Of a stretch of DNA of 5,379 bases, positions 5,324-5,379 are shown one piece after another (position 1 is the first letter of the stretch; every line of letters starts with the position of its first letter). A program made the position numbers and the translations under genes. The stretch comes from Clostridia bacterium. Lineage in GTDB: Bacteria; Bacillota; Clostridia; Clostridiales; Clostridiaceae. The notes beneath the pieces are model-generated. The model worked only from the letters and a program-made list of their open reading frames with translations. It was not told the DNA's origin and made no database searches. The DNA is taken from the NCBI GenBank assembly GCA_009930125.1, contig RZYZ01000152.1, forward strand, positions 1 to 5,379. Reading direction: 5' to 3'.

Positions 5324-5379
5324 GGCAGATCTCGAGTTGAACTGATAGTTTAATTCAAGGCATGTCAAATAAGCCTAGC

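Noticed and set aside
5340..5368. Perfect TTGACA at 5363-5368 on the minus strand as promoter of the flavin operon
   Set aside because: At 17 nt the -10 position reads TCAGTT (2 of 6); the best alternative, TATCAG, needs a 15-nt spacer. The promoter of this operon therefore remains unidentified.
5362..5379. Start of a plus-strand gene at the right edge (ATG TCA AAT AAG CCT AGC)
   Set aside because: Only six codons are visible and the AAGG before it is 1 nt from the ATG, so it cannot be supported without more sequence.

Overview
The window reads as ordinary chromosomal DNA from a low-to-mid-GC Gram-positive bacterium, most likely a Clostridia-type Firmicute. This rests on strong purine-rich ribosome binding sites, sigma-A-like promoters, a lipobox lipoprotein, a secreted SH3b-repeat/polysaccharide deacetylase protein, and a Der GTPase with typical Firmicute features. 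The genus cannot be fixed from the sequence alone.

Layout from left to right. Positions 1-1159 (minus strand) hold the 5' part of a secreted protein with a signal sequence, four bacterial SH3 (SH3b) repeats and the start of a NodB/CE4 polysaccharide deacetylase domain. The gene runs off the left edge. Its leader (1160-1234) has a promoter, a small hairpin and a strong ribosome binding site. A rho-independent terminator at 1349-1386 closes the next gene, der (1403-2719, minus), the essential two-domain ribosome-assembly GTPase. der has its own promoter at 2767-2795. The 2729-2994 gap is divergent. From it, a plus-strand lipoprotein gene of the CapA / PGA_cap metallophosphatase-like family (2995-4263) is transcribed rightward. 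A perfect 13-bp stem at 4264-4303 separates it from a convergent two-gene minus-strand operon. That operon is a membrane-anchored FMN-binding domain protein (4804-5199), followed 18 nt later by a cytoplasmic flavodoxin-like protein (4306-4785). To its right (5200-5379) is a palindrome-rich non-coding stretch containing a strong plus-strand hairpin plus T-run with no visible plus-strand gene in front of it.

Functionally, two genes (SH3b-deacetylase and CapA-like lipoprotein) point to the cell envelope. The FMN-binding/flavodoxin pair points to flavin-based electron transfer, one partner outside the membrane and one inside. der is a housekeeping gene with its own promoter and terminator, so it is probably only a neighbour.

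I see no CRISPR array, tRNA, rRNA, complete mobile element or convincing new defence or biosynthetic system. The points most worth a second look are the A-B-B-A arrangement and recent duplication of the SH3b repeats, the FDAG variant of the deacetylase motif, the pairing of a putatively flavinylated anchored protein with a flavodoxin, and the orphan terminator-like hairpin at 5240-5287, which might be the end of an insertion element.
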